Origin: Anaerolineales bacterium | GTDB taxonomy: Bacteria > Chloroflexota > Anaerolineae > Anaerolineales > Villigracilaceae | Assembly: GCA_017882145.1 (NCBI GenBank) | Contig: JADGQB010000006.1 | Location: 1 to 44,234 of the forward strand | Direction: 5' to 3' | DNA: 44,234 nucleotides | The notes under the pieces: model-generated | Told to the model about the DNA's origin: nothing | The model's input: the letters and a program-made list of their open reading frames with translations, nothing else | The model's database searches: none | Program-made: the position numbers and the translations under genes | Shown here: piece by piece, positions 17,459 to 25,791 of the stretch | Layout of the letters: the number at the start of each line of letters is the position of its first letter | Numbering within the stretch: position 1 is the stretch's first letter

Positions 17459-17649
17459 GGCAGCCTCGTTTTGTGCATTTCTCTTTTAAAGGATTAGTGA
17501 CAAACATGTGTAATTCACTACACTGGCCACAAAGTAATGCTAATGAAAAGAAATAAGAAAAGGAATTCCGTGTTTTGGTTCTTCAAGGCTTGAGCATAAG
17601 GGCAAATAGGAGTTTCCAGGCTATTATAAAGGTATTTTGGTTCAGGGGA

Positions 17650-17699
17650 TTGACATGGATTTACAGGTTTGGTATGATGAAACTTACCGACCGGTAAGT
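17650..17699 (+). promoter_or_regulatory. Consensus promoter with a palindromic operator over the start site
   Basis: TTGACA (17650-17655), exactly 17 nt, TATGAT (17673-17678). Immediately after lies ACTTACCG-AC-CGGTAAGT (17682-17699), 8-bp arms around a 2-nt centre, which covers the expected start near 17685. The TACCGNNCGGTA core is the kind of site bound by TetR-family repressors. A TetR gene ends this gene cluster, so autoregulation of the exporter operon is the natural reading. Confidence 0.85.
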
Positions 17700-17739
17700 A
17701 AGCAATATATCCATTATTGAAAAGGATCTCTCCAAGGCT

Positions 17740-19149
17740 ATGGACGATAAAACCCGCAACCGTGTACTGATCGTGCTTTTCCTGGGTGTGCTGATGGGCG
17801 CGCTGGATATTGCCATCGTCTCACCTGCGCTTACCCCCATCCAGGCCTATTTTGGCGTGGATGAACGCGCCAAATCCTGGGTCTTCACCATTTACGTGCT
17901 GTTCAACCTGATCGGCACGCCCTTGATGGCAAAACTCTCGGACATCTTTGGGCGGCGATCGATCTACATACTCGATATCAGCATGTTTGCGGCGGGCTCG
18001 CTGGTGGTGGCGCTTGCGCCGCACGCTCTATTTTCGGTGCTGCTGGTCGGGCGCGCTCTGCAAGGCTTCGGAGCAGGCGGAGTCTTCCCGGTAGCCAGCG
18101 CGGTGATCGGCGACTCGTTCCCGCCTGAGAAACGCGGCGGCGCGCTTGGATTGATCGGGGCGGTCTTTGGACTGGCTTTCCTGGTCGGCCCGATCCTGGG
18201 AGGGATCATCATGTCCTTTACCGTCTGGCAGTGGCTTTTCATCATTAACCTGCCAATTGCGGTGATCGTCATCGTACTGGGATTACGCCTGCTGCCTGCC
18301 ACCCACCCTGAAACCCGGCGCGCCTTCGACTGGGCTGGCATGCTCGTGCTGGGTGGGCTGCTGACCGCCATGGCATACGCTCTCAACCAGATCGATACGC
18401 AGAATTTCTTTGCCAGCCTGGGCTCTCTAAATATATGGCCCTTCATGGTCCTGGCAATCGTGCTGATGATTGTATTTCCGATCATCGAACGGCGTGCCGA
18501 AGATCCTGTTCTGCGCATACAGCTCTTTTCCAGCCGTCAATCCGTACTGGCCAGTGCCCTGGCAGCCGGAGCCGGGCTGGGTGAAGTTGGCATGGTTTTC
18601 ATCCCCTCTCTGGCTGTGGCAGCCATGCCAGCCATCATCAATAAACATACCGCCAGTTACCTGCTTATGCCGGTGGTGCTGGCGATGGCAGTCGGCAGCC
18701 CATTGGTTGGCCGGATCCTGGACAAAGCCGGCTCCAAGCTGGTGGTGCTGGCTGGCAGCGTTCTGGCAGCCATCGGGATGATCATGCTGGGCATCCCGGC
18801 CGTCACCTCGGTGCTGGCGCTTTTCATCATCGCCGGTATTGTGATTGGGTTGGGCCTTTCGGCCCTGTTGGGTGCACCGGTGCGTTATATCATGCTGAAC
18901 GAGGCGCCTGCCAACGATCGGACCGCGGCGCAGGGCGCCATCACGCTCTTCACCAGCATCGGGCAATTGACCAGCAGCGCACTGGTAGGAGCAGTGGCGG
19001 CTTCCCAGGGCGGTGGCGTGAAAGGCTACGGCTCGGCTTATCTGGTCATCGGGGGCATCGCCGTAGTATTGGTGTTACTGACGATCGGTCTAAAAAACCG
19101 CAACGAAGAAATGGCTACGGTCCAGCAGGTGCAGGCCGCTGCCAGCTAG
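17740..19149 (+). CDS. MFS drug-type exporter (DHA2 / EmrB-QacA type)
   Basis: 469 residues with about 14 predicted membrane helices. The N-terminal LFLGVLMGALDIAIVSPALTPI is the DHA2 signature (first helix with the D), and motif A is seen as LMAKLSDIFGRRSIYIL. Motif C-like GAVFGLAFLVGPILGG is near 145-160. DHA2 proteins pump drugs, bile salts, fatty acids or siderophores out by proton antiport. It starts 41 nt after the operator and is followed by a membrane protein and a TetR regulator on the same strand. The last 20 residues are polar and cytosolic. The substrate is unknown, but the TetR context fits induction by the exported compound. Confidence 0.92.
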   Translation: MDDKTRNRVLIVLFLGVLMGALDIAIVSPALTPIQAYFGVDERAKSWVFTIYVLFNLIGTPLMAKLSDIFGRRSIYILDISMFAAGSLVVALAPHALFSVLLVGRALQGFGAGGVFPVASAVIGDSFPPEKRGGALGLIGAVFGLAFLVGPILGGIIMSFTVWQWLFIINLPIAVIVIVLGLRLLPATHPETRRAFDWAGMLVLGGLLTAMAYALNQIDTQNFFASLGSLNIWPFMVLAIVLMIVFPIIERRAEDPVLRIQLFSSRQSVLASALAAGAGLGEVGMVFIPSLAVAAMPAIINKHTASYLLMPVVLAMAVGSPLVGRILDKAGSKLVVLAGSVLAAIGMIMLGIPAVTSVLALFIIAGIVIGLGLSALLGAPVRYIMLNEAPANDRTAAQGAITLFTSIGQLTSSALVGAVAASQGGGVKGYGSAYLVIGGIAVVLVLLTIGLKNRNEEMATVQQVQAAAS

Positions 19150-19195
19150 AGCTGGCATTTGTGTTCTTGATACAAAAGAAGAAAGAGAGTAATGT

Positions 19196-19912
19196 ATGTC
19201 TGAGACTACCACGATGTGGATGGAAGTCGGCTTCGATGTGGCCTACCTGGTCGCCATTTGGGTGCTGGTGGCGGTCATGATCCGGCGCTTTGGCCGGGTG
19301 AGCAAGGCGGACCAACCTGTGGCTAAATGGGTGCTGATCGCTTTCGGCCTGCTGGCCCTGGGCGATACCGGTCACGTAGGCATGCGCGTGGTGGCCTATG
19401 CCATGGGAAATATTGGATTGACCGTCAGCCTGTTCGGAGCCCGCCTCCTGCTCGTCGGAGTGGGGTCATTTGCTACCGCCTTCACATTGACGTTTTTCTA
19501 TGTGCTGATGCTGTTCGCCTGGCAGGCACGCTTCGGCCGAAGTTTTGGCTGGTTCGAATGGCTGCTGATTGCGTGCGCCGCAATTCGACTGGTCATCCTG
19601 GTGCTGCCTCAAAACGAATGGAATAGCCTCGCTACTCCTTATTTCTGGAGCATAACCCGCAATATCCCACTGCTGGTTCAGGGGCTGGGCGTGGCTTACC
19701 TGATCCTGCGCGATGCCATTAAATTGAAAGACGGTACATTTTCCTGGATGGGAGTCATGATCCTGGTATCCTATGCCTGTTACGCTCCGGTGATATTATT
19801 CGTCAGCCAGATCCCATTGCTCGGCATGTTGATGATGCCCAAGACCCTCGCCTACCTGGCCGTAGCATTTATTGCGTTCTTCGCTCTGTACCCAAAAAAG
19901 AGCACTGCATAG
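19196..19912 (+). CDS. Seven-helix integral membrane protein, unknown function
   Basis: 238 residues with about seven hydrophobic segments and short polar loops. Conserved-looking positions include GDTGHVGMR in the second/third helix region and a Trp-rich loop (WFEWLL). There is no signal peptide or known motif. It lies between the MFS exporter (46 nt upstream) and the TetR gene (53 nt downstream), so it is probably expressed with the pump and may share its substrate. It does not look like a pump itself. GAAAGAGAG precedes the ATG. I do not recognise a family name. Confidence 0.75.
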   Translation: MSETTTMWMEVGFDVAYLVAIWVLVAVMIRRFGRVSKADQPVAKWVLIAFGLLALGDTGHVGMRVVAYAMGNIGLTVSLFGARLLLVGVGSFATAFTLTFFYVLMLFAWQARFGRSFGWFEWLLIACAAIRLVILVLPQNEWNSLATPYFWSITRNIPLLVQGLGVAYLILRDAIKLKDGTFSWMGVMILVSYACYAPVILFVSQIPLLGMLMMPKTLAYLAVAFIAFFALYPKKSTA

Positions 19913-19950
19913 TGAATCCTCTGCCCCTCTCCTGGTGAACCGGGCGGGGA

Positions 19951-19956
19951 TATAAT
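19951..19956 (+). promoter_or_regulatory. -10 element next to the TetR start (possible leaderless promoter)
   Basis: TATAAT lies 9 nt before the ATG at 19966 and 6 nt before the in-frame GTG at 19963. No ribosome binding site lies between, and no good -35 is found at 16-18 nt. A start about 7 nt downstream would make the mRNA leaderless. Confidence 0.45.
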
Positions 19957-19965
19957 ATTCTTGTG

Positions 19966-20547
19966 ATGACCACTCCCGAGTCTGGATTGCGCGAAAAGAT
20001 CCTGGCAACAGCCAAAAGCCTGTTCATCCAACACGGCTATCATGGTTTGGCTATGCGCCAGATCGCCGAAGCCCTGGATGTTTCCAAACCGGCGCTGTAT
20101 TACCACTTCAAGGACAAGGAGCAGCTTTTCCTGGCCATCCTGAGGCTGTATCTGGATGAAATGGAAACAGCCATCGACCGGATCACAGCCCAACCCGTGA
20201 CCAGCCGGGAAAAAATCCGGGACTTTATGAAATACATCCTGGCCCAGCCGCCCGAACAGCGCGCCATCATCCGGCTTGCCAGCCAGGAGATGGGGCAATT
20301 GTCCGACCCGGCGCGCAAATCCTTTGAAACGATCTACCAGGAAAAATTCATCGGAAAAATCGAAGCGATGCTGATTTCTGGGATGGAGCACGGTGAGTTC
20401 ATCGCGGTCAGGCCCGAGGTGGCCACCTGGACCTTGTTGGGGATTATGTATCCTTACTTTTATCCGGCAAACACGGGGGATGGCGGCCTGCCGGAGGATA
20501 TCATTCAACAAATCATAACCGTCTATATGGACGGGATCGTTATTTGA
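19966..20547 (+). CDS. TetR/AcrR-family transcriptional regulator
   Basis: 193 residues. The N-terminal helix-turn-helix is clear: LREKILATAKSLFIQHGYHGLAMRQIAEALDVSKPALYYHFKDKEQLF, with the recognition helix in VSKPALYYHF (about 41-50). The C-terminal domain is a helical ligand pocket of unknown specificity. It is the third gene of the exporter cluster and very likely binds the palindrome at 17682-17699, releasing it when a substrate of the pump is present. I chose ATG 19966; GTG 19963 is an alternative. A -10 box right in front suggests it can also be transcribed alone. Confidence 0.93.
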   Translation: MTTPESGLREKILATAKSLFIQHGYHGLAMRQIAEALDVSKPALYYHFKDKEQLFLAILRLYLDEMETAIDRITAQPVTSREKIRDFMKYILAQPPEQRAIIRLASQEMGQLSDPARKSFETIYQEKFIGKIEAMLISGMEHGEFIAVRPEVATWTLLGIMYPYFYPANTGDGGLPEDIIQQIITVYMDGIVI

Positions 20548-20588
20548 CACGCAGGTGACAGTTCTCCTTACGGGCGCGCTGCGTGGAG

Positions 20589-21173
20589 ATGGCTGTCAAA
20601 TCAGTTCACCCAATGAATCTCAGACCTGCGGTCCCCTTCCCTTATAAACGTATCGTCGTGGTCGGTGTGACCGGCTGCGGTAAATCCATTCTGGCAGAGA
20701 GTTTGGCAGGCAACCTTGGCCTGGAATTCATCGAGCTGGATGCCTTATACTGGAAACCGGGTTGGGTCGAATCCAACCCGGATGAATTCCGCGAAAGGGT
20801 CAAGACGGCGATAGGCGCCCCAGCCTGGGCGCTGGCCGGGAATTACAGCCAGGTGCGAGAATTGGTTTGGCCGCGTGCCGAGGCAGTGATCTGGCTGGAT
20901 TACAAGTTTCAGCTGGTCTTCCGGCGCTTGGTGAACCGCACCTGGCAGCGCTGGCGAACAAAGGAAACCCTGTGGGGCAGCAACTACGAACGTTTATGGC
21001 CTCAGTTCAAAATCTGGTCAAAGGAAAGCCTGTTTTATTGGCAGGTGAGGAGTTACAGGCGCCATAAGCGTCTATATCCACAACTATTTGCCAGCCCGGA
21101 CTACGCCCACCTGAAGGTCTTTCATTTCAAAACGCCGGGGGAGATGGAAGAATGGTTGGCTTCAATAACCTGA
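20589..21173 (+). CDS. P-loop kinase-like protein (adenylate kinase / topology-modulation FlaR-like)
   Basis: 194 residues. Walker A is GVTGCGKS at 26-33, then FIELDALYWKPGW, which is the substrate loop of the FlaR-like 'DNA topology modulation' / adenylate-kinase-related family, and VIWLDYKFQLVFRRLVNRT with the lid arginines. A second Arg cluster (QRWRTKETLW) follows. Members are small nucleoside/nucleotide kinases of uncertain substrate. The start is uncertain: ATG 20589 or ATG 20613 (after which a typical N-terminus would begin); neither has a good binding site. It lies 41 nt after the TetR gene. Confidence 0.82.
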   Translation: MAVKSVHPMNLRPAVPFPYKRIVVVGVTGCGKSILAESLAGNLGLEFIELDALYWKPGWVESNPDEFRERVKTAIGAPAWALAGNYSQVRELVWPRAEAVIWLDYKFQLVFRRLVNRTWQRWRTKETLWGSNYERLWPQFKIWSKESLFYWQVRSYRRHKRLYPQLFASPDYAHLKVFHFKTPGEMEEWLASIT

Positions 21174-21318
21174 GGTTCCGTGCAGGCATGCTGCCAACAG
21201 AGATAAACATTTTTTGGCTTGATTAATACTGAAAAACTGGTTCTTACAGGTTTTATATCCAGTTTATCCCCCTCTATCTCTGGTTGTTTTTTGTCGCAGC
21301 CTAGAATATCAATACACT

Positions 21319-21813
21319 CTAAACGCTTTGCCGAAGGCGTTTCACCAGTTGCAGCAGCCCAAGAATTGCCACGATCGCCAGCAGGAGCAGCCAACCGAAG
21401 GAAATCTGCAAACGAACAATCAGCGCCGCCAGGGTCAAAGCCAGGCTTAGGCCCCCCACTCCAGCCAGGCGCATGAGATGCTGCTTTTCCAATAGACGCA
21501 GGTTATCTTCGGGGGCAGCCCGCCGCAAGCGCCGGGAAAAATCGGCCAGATCCCAGGCCAGCAGGCTCCCTAAAACGCTGATCGCCAGAAGGAATGGGCT
21601 CAAGCCAACCCAAACCCCCAGTGCAGACGCACCCGTAAAGATAAGCATGCCCAGGGAAGCCGCCCAATCCAAACGACGCCACTGCGACAACAGCCAGAGC
21701 AAGCCAATAACGAGACAACCGATCGCTACCAGGGGCAAATCGAATTGGAAATAGCCCGCCGCCAGCGGAAGCATGCCTGCCAGGATGCAGATGGTTTCAG
21801 CAATTATTATCAC
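21319..21813 (-). CDS. Small integral membrane protein of the MoxR/DUF58 operon
   Basis: 164 residues with about five hydrophobic segments. A polar helix (ADFSRRLRRAAPEDNLRLLEKQHLMRL) separates the two halves. The start is GTG at 21813, with AGGAG lying inside the end of the DUF58 gene, so it is translationally linked to that gene. It is the last gene of the five-gene operon. No family recognised. Confidence 0.72.
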   Translation of the reverse strand: MIIIAETICILAGMLPLAAGYFQFDLPLVAIGCLVIGLLWLLSQWRRLDWAASLGMLIFTGASALGVWVGLSPFLLAISVLGSLLAWDLADFSRRLRRAAPEDNLRLLEKQHLMRLAGVGGLSLALTLAALIVRLQISFGWLLLLAIVAILGLLQLVKRLRQSV

Positions 21814-21816
21814 CGG

Positions 21817-23100
21817 CTATCTCCTGATGGCTCTGATCCAGGCAGCCGGCCGCCCAAGTCCTGCCAGGCCAACCTGGTCAAACGGCCGGGCCACATCCCA
21901 ATCCAATACCTGCAGTCCGGCATGCCGAAGTTTGTTTAACAACATGGCGCGTTCCATGCGAACAATGCGCCCGGCCAGAGCGCTCTCCGGGAGTTTTGGC
22001 AAATAAGCCAGTTCAAACCGGACCGGGTCGGGGCTGATGACCATGACCTGGTAGCCGCGGGCGCGCAATTGCAGCAACACGTCATAATCCGCTGGTACCA
22101 ATGGAGAGACCAGCACGATTTGTGAATGCGCCGGGAAAAACTGAGTTGGGATGTGGGCGAGGTCGGCAAAGACCAGGCTTTCACCCGGTTCAGCGCGCGC
22201 CAGGGATTGCAGGATCCGTTCTCGCTGGATTTTGCCGTAACCCGGGAAAGTCCAATGCAGGTAATGCCCGTACAGCAGCATTCCAACCCGGTTCCCCTGG
22301 GTCAGGAACGCATCCGCCAACGCGGCAGCGGCCTGCACCGAATACTCAAAAAGCGAATGACCTGCCCGCAAGGTATTGGCTCGCAGTCGGCCATCCAGCA
22401 CAATACCTACGTCGGCTACACGCTCCTGCTCGAATTCATTGGAATACAGGTTCTCAGGGTGACGGGCGCTGATGTTCCAATTGATCCAACCGGGCGGATC
22501 GCCGGGCGCGTAGTCGCGCACTCCGAAAAATTCCACCCCCGGCCCCCCCAAGTGCGCCGGGATCGTCCCGGAATAAACATTCGTCCGGCGAGGACGGATG
22601 GCCACCCGCTGGATACGCATTACAGGCGGCAGAACGAACAACTGGCCATGGACAGGAAAACTTTTCTTGCGATGAAGGAGACCGAATAGATCGCTGGCCT
22701 CGACCTTCACTTCCGTAAAAGCATAATAGCCGCGCGGGCCCTGGATGTCATACGACCAGGAAAAGGTTCTGCCGGATGCCAGGGAGAGCAGATGGTGGTT
22801 CGAACCACCCCGTACCTGCAGACCAGCCGGCAGGATATCTTCCAGGAACACTTCTTCCAGCGCAGGGCCGGTATTGGAGACGGCCAACGTCACCCGCACC
22901 GGGGAATCGATCGCGGCGCGTTCACTGCCCAGGCTGCGACGGATCTGCAGTTGGATTGTCTCTGGCGCGCGCGCCAGGCCAACCAGCAAATATAAAACCA
23001 CGGGCACAACCAGCGCCAGCAGTTCGCCGCGTAAGGTCGCCAGTCCGGCGATGACCAGTATATAGGCCAGGGAGATCAGGAGAAATATACGTCTTACCAT
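21817..23100 (-). CDS. DUF58-domain protein (vWA-like), MoxR partner
   Basis: 427 residues. Two membrane helices at the N-terminus (about 1-45) are followed by a beta-rich domain and the DUF58 core: GVEFFGVRDYAPGDPPGWINWNISARHPENLYSNEFEQER is the diagnostic motif. The following vWA-like part has VADVGIVLDGR, where the MIDAS position of true vWA domains reads D-x-G rather than DxSxS. DUF58 proteins almost always pair with MoxR ATPases; together they are thought to help assemble or activate envelope or metal-containing proteins. It lies 22 nt behind moxR. No clear ribosome binding site precedes the ATG. Confidence 0.92.
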   Translation of the reverse strand: MVRRIFLLISLAYILVIAGLATLRGELLALVVPVVLYLLVGLARAPETIQLQIRRSLGSERAAIDSPVRVTLAVSNTGPALEEVFLEDILPAGLQVRGGSNHHLLSLASGRTFSWSYDIQGPRGYYAFTEVKVEASDLFGLLHRKKSFPVHGQLFVLPPVMRIQRVAIRPRRTNVYSGTIPAHLGGPGVEFFGVRDYAPGDPPGWINWNISARHPENLYSNEFEQERVADVGIVLDGRLRANTLRAGHSLFEYSVQAAAALADAFLTQGNRVGMLLYGHYLHWTFPGYGKIQRERILQSLARAEPGESLVFADLAHIPTQFFPAHSQIVLVSPLVPADYDVLLQLRARGYQVMVISPDPVRFELAYLPKLPESALAGRIVRMERAMLLNKLRHAGLQVLDWDVARPFDQVGLAGLGRPAAWIRAIRR

Positions 23101-23122
23101 GGCAGACAGATAAAATCAGGGT

Positions 23123-24109
23123 CTATGCGCCGGTACCATTTGAATTAGCGCGGCTGGGTAGCACCGGAACCGGCACCCTGGCAAATACATCCGCAATTAC
23201 ATCTTCGGCCACCTGGTGTGACATCCAGTATTCAGGCTGCAGGATCAGGCGGTGGCTCAACACAGGTAGGGCGAAACGCTTGATGTCATCCGGGAGAACG
23301 TAGAGGCGGCCTTGCAACGCGGCGTAGGCTCTGGCCATTTTGAGAAAAGCCAGTGAACCGCGCGGGCTGGCCCCAACCGCAACGCGCCGGTCCTGGCGGG
23401 TTTCAGAGACGAGGCTGGCGATATACTGCTCCAGGTCCGGATCAATGTGGACAGTTTCGAGCTGCCGGCACATTTCCAGAAACCGCCCGGCGTCCGTAAC
23501 CTGCTGCAGTTGGACAACCTCCTGCTGGCGTTCGCGCCGCCTGCGCAGGATCTCGGCCTCCTCCTGAACGCTCGGATAGCCGACCTTCAGTTTTAGCATG
23601 AAACGATCCAGTTGCGCCTCGGGCAACGGAAATGTGCCTTCGTACTCGATCGGATTCTGGGTTGCCAGCACCAGGAAAGGTTCGGGCAGCCGCTCGGTCT
23701 CGCCATCCAGGGTTACCTGGCCTTCCTGCATGGCCTCCAGCAAGGCCGACTGGGTCTTGGGAGAAGCGCGGTTGATCTCATCCGCCAGCAGGATATTGGC
23801 AAAGACCGGTCCCTTACGAAGCTCGAAGCGATTATTGTCTCGGTTGAAGATATAGCCACCCGTGATATCCCCAGGCAGCAGGTCCGGGGTGAATTGGATT
23901 CGTTTGAATTCCAGCCCAAGCGCAGTGGCGAAACTGCGGGCGATCAAGGTCTTGCCGAGGCCGGGATAATCTTCCAAAAGAACATGCCCTCCCGTCAATG
24001 CGGCAGCCATGATGCTCTCCAGGAGAGTGCGCTTCCCTACCACAGCCCGTTCCACTTCAGCAATTACCTGGCCGACTGTTTCGGACAGCTCAAGCTTGGT
24101 TTTATCCAC
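23123..24109 (-). CDS. MoxR-family AAA+ ATPase
   Basis: 328 residues, typical length. Walker A is EDYPGLGKT (46-54), Walker B ILLADEINRA with D110-E111, sensor 1 ATQNP with N152, and the MoxR-specific TFPLPEAQLDRF at 159-170. The C-terminal lid carries ASPRGSLAFLKMARAYAAL. MoxR proteins are chaperone-like ATPases that act with DUF58/vWA proteins. The start is GTG, 6 nt after GGAGG, which supports this choice. In the operon it follows two membrane proteins (one with DUF4129) and precedes DUF58. All five genes point the same way. Confidence 0.95.
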   Translation of the reverse strand: MDKTKLELSETVGQVIAEVERAVVGKRTLLESIMAAALTGGHVLLEDYPGLGKTLIARSFATALGLEFKRIQFTPDLLPGDITGGYIFNRDNNRFELRKGPVFANILLADEINRASPKTQSALLEAMQEGQVTLDGETERLPEPFLVLATQNPIEYEGTFPLPEAQLDRFMLKLKVGYPSVQEEAEILRRRRERQQEVVQLQQVTDAGRFLEMCRQLETVHIDPDLEQYIASLVSETRQDRRVAVGASPRGSLAFLKMARAYAALQGRLYVLPDDIKRFALPVLSHRLILQPEYWMSHQVAEDVIADVFARVPVPVLPSRANSNGTGA

Positions 24110-24174
24110 TGCGTGCCTCCATAAGGTTGGATGGAAATCGCCGTGACGAAAATGAAATCTTCACTGGTTCACGA

Positions 24175-24738
24175 TTATTCCAGACGATCCTTCAACTCAG
24201 ATTCAAGGAATTCGACCGCCTCGTTCACATCCAGGTCAAAAGGAGTGGGCTGCCTGCGCATAAAGGGCAGCGCAGGCAGCGGGAAATCAACGAACGACTT
24301 TTCGAGGCCGGCCTGCAAATAGGTCTGAAGCTCTTCCGGTGGAACCCGGCCGCGCTTTCCCAGGCGGATATCCATTTCACGCTTGAGCTTGGCCAGGCGA
24401 TTGGCGATCATCCATTTATAGTAATTCCCCTTGCCGGTCTTCGAGATCCAACCGGACAGGCTCTCCACCGGACCCAGATCAGGTTTGGGCGGTTCGTCAT
24501 ATCTCCGGCCGCCGGAATACCAGTTTAACAGGCTGGTGCTGGCGATCAGAACCAGGCCTGCCAGCAGCACGATCCACAAGAGCAATTGAGGAATTGCGGC
24601 ATAAAACAGATTCAACACCCACCACAAGTAAGCCAAGGGGGTGATGACAGTCCGGCGGATGACATCCTGCAGGAAAAAAGCCAGGATTACCGCAACCACC
24701 AGCCCGGCTGCAGCAAGCAGAAGGTGGCGGCGTTTCAT
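24175..24738 (-). CDS. Membrane protein of the DUF4129/MoxR operon
   Basis: 187 residues: two hydrophobic helices (about 5-25 and 48-70) and a soluble C-terminal part with a basic segment ending in a charged helix (NEAVEFLESELKDRLE). Its ATG overlaps the stop of the DUF4129 gene as ATGA (24735-24738), so the two are made together. I do not recognise the family; position suggests a structural part of the complex served by MoxR. Confidence 0.75.
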   Translation of the reverse strand: MKRRHLLLAAAGLVVAVILAFFLQDVIRRTVITPLAYLWWVLNLFYAAIPQLLLWIVLLAGLVLIASTSLLNWYSGGRRYDEPPKPDLGPVESLSGWISKTGKGNYYKWMIANRLAKLKREMDIRLGKRGRVPPEELQTYLQAGLEKSFVDFPLPALPFMRRQPTPFDLDVNEAVEFLESELKDRLE

Positions 24739-25625
24739 CTATCCACCCCACAGGCCTGCAGGACCACTGTCAGGCAGGCAACCGCTTCAGCCGTCTCCTC
24801 GTGATTGGCCTGCCCGGTCCCATAGCGGGCAGCTTCGAACAGGCGTGTCAGCCTCCGGACAGCCTCAGCCGGTAAACCGGCGGTTTCCAGGCGGGAAGCG
24901 AATTCGCTGGCGGTTAAGTCCATGCGGCGCTGCAGGCCGTGCCGGTAACTAACCACTTCGCTCATGCGCGCATAGGCTTTTATGATGGTGTTCTCCCAAT
25001 CCTGACCGGAGGAGATATCCGCCAGGCTGCTGCGGGCGATCTCCGCCAGGTTCTCCAAAGGTTGGGAGTCCCGGTTCATTCGCTGCCTGCGCAGCCACCA
25101 GCGTCCGGTCAGGAAAAGGATGGCTGCCAGCACCAGCACCACCCCCAGGCTGACCAGGTAGAGCAGCGAGTTGGGAACCTGCGGTGGGTTGAAGACCTCT
25201 GGCGCAGATTCCGCCCCGGGCGGGGTATTTGCATTGGACCCGACCGACCCGACCAGGTCGAGCCCCGCAAATAAATTGCGAAAATTATTAAGGAGATAAA
25301 AAAGGGCCAGGACGAACAAGGCAAAGCGCAGGAAGTACAGGATAATGCGTTTGCGCAATTCAGGCGAAAAGAATGAGGCCACGATGACGATTAATATAAA
25401 AACCAGGCTCCAGAATATGAGCTGCTTCCAAAGTGGGATATCGGCGATCTGTGCGGCGATCTTCTCGACAGAGACCTGGATGGTGGTGGATTCTCCGCGC
25501 GCAAGCGGGCGGCCAGGCTGGAAATGGATATTCCCCAGCCCCATCGCCAGGACCACCAGCATCAGCACGGCAAAGGCTGCCAGAAAGATTACCCAATTCT
25601 TGTGGGCGAAAAATCTCTTTAACAT
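24735..25625 (-). CDS. Membrane protein with C-terminal DUF4129 domain
   Basis: 296 residues. Hydrophobic segments lie near 12-30, 67-87, 94-112 and 155-175. The soluble C-terminus (about 205-296) has the DUF4129 pattern: WENTIIKAYARMSEVVSYRHGLQRR, then LTASEFASRL and VRRLTRLFEAARYGTGQA. DUF4129 commonly occurs with MoxR, DUF58 and a transglutaminase-like protein. This is the first gene of the operon. A TACAAT box lies 9 nt before the ATG with no ribosome binding site, suggesting a leaderless transcript. Confidence 0.88.
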   Translation of the reverse strand: MLKRFFAHKNWVIFLAAFAVLMLVVLAMGLGNIHFQPGRPLARGESTTIQVSVEKIAAQIADIPLWKQLIFWSLVFILIVIVASFFSPELRKRIILYFLRFALFVLALFYLLNNFRNLFAGLDLVGSVGSNANTPPGAESAPEVFNPPQVPNSLLYLVSLGVVLVLAAILFLTGRWWLRRQRMNRDSQPLENLAEIARSSLADISSGQDWENTIIKAYARMSEVVSYRHGLQRRMDLTASEFASRLETAGLPAEAVRRLTRLFEAARYGTGQANHEETAEAVACLTVVLQACGVDR

Positions 25626-25634
25626 GGCGCAGGA

Positions 25635-25640
25635 ATTGTA
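25635..25640 (-). promoter_or_regulatory. -10 element of the DUF4129-MoxR-DUF58 operon (possible leaderless promoter)
   Basis: TACAAT on the minus strand ends 9 nt before the ATG at 25625. The gap contains no purine-rich binding site. No good -35 is seen at 16-18 nt spacing. Confidence 0.45.
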
Positions 25641-25791
25641 CCAGAATCCTAATTAAGATAAGAATGGTACTCTATGGGGTGAATAGTGCTTTCCTGGAGT
25701 TGCAGCTGAAAGGATTTTAACCATGAAGTTGCAAAGAAGGTAAAGAATTCCAAGCCGCTGCCCATTTGGGATGATCAACAAATTGATAGCT

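Noticed and set aside
16085-17500. Plus-strand frames within the aminotransferase gene
   Set aside because: Shadows; the minus strand has complete class III aminotransferase motifs.
22620-22690. Programmed frameshift or second gene within the DUF58 gene
   Set aside because: The minus frame is continuous from 23100 to 21817 with the DUF58 motif; the overlapping plus-strand frames have no features.
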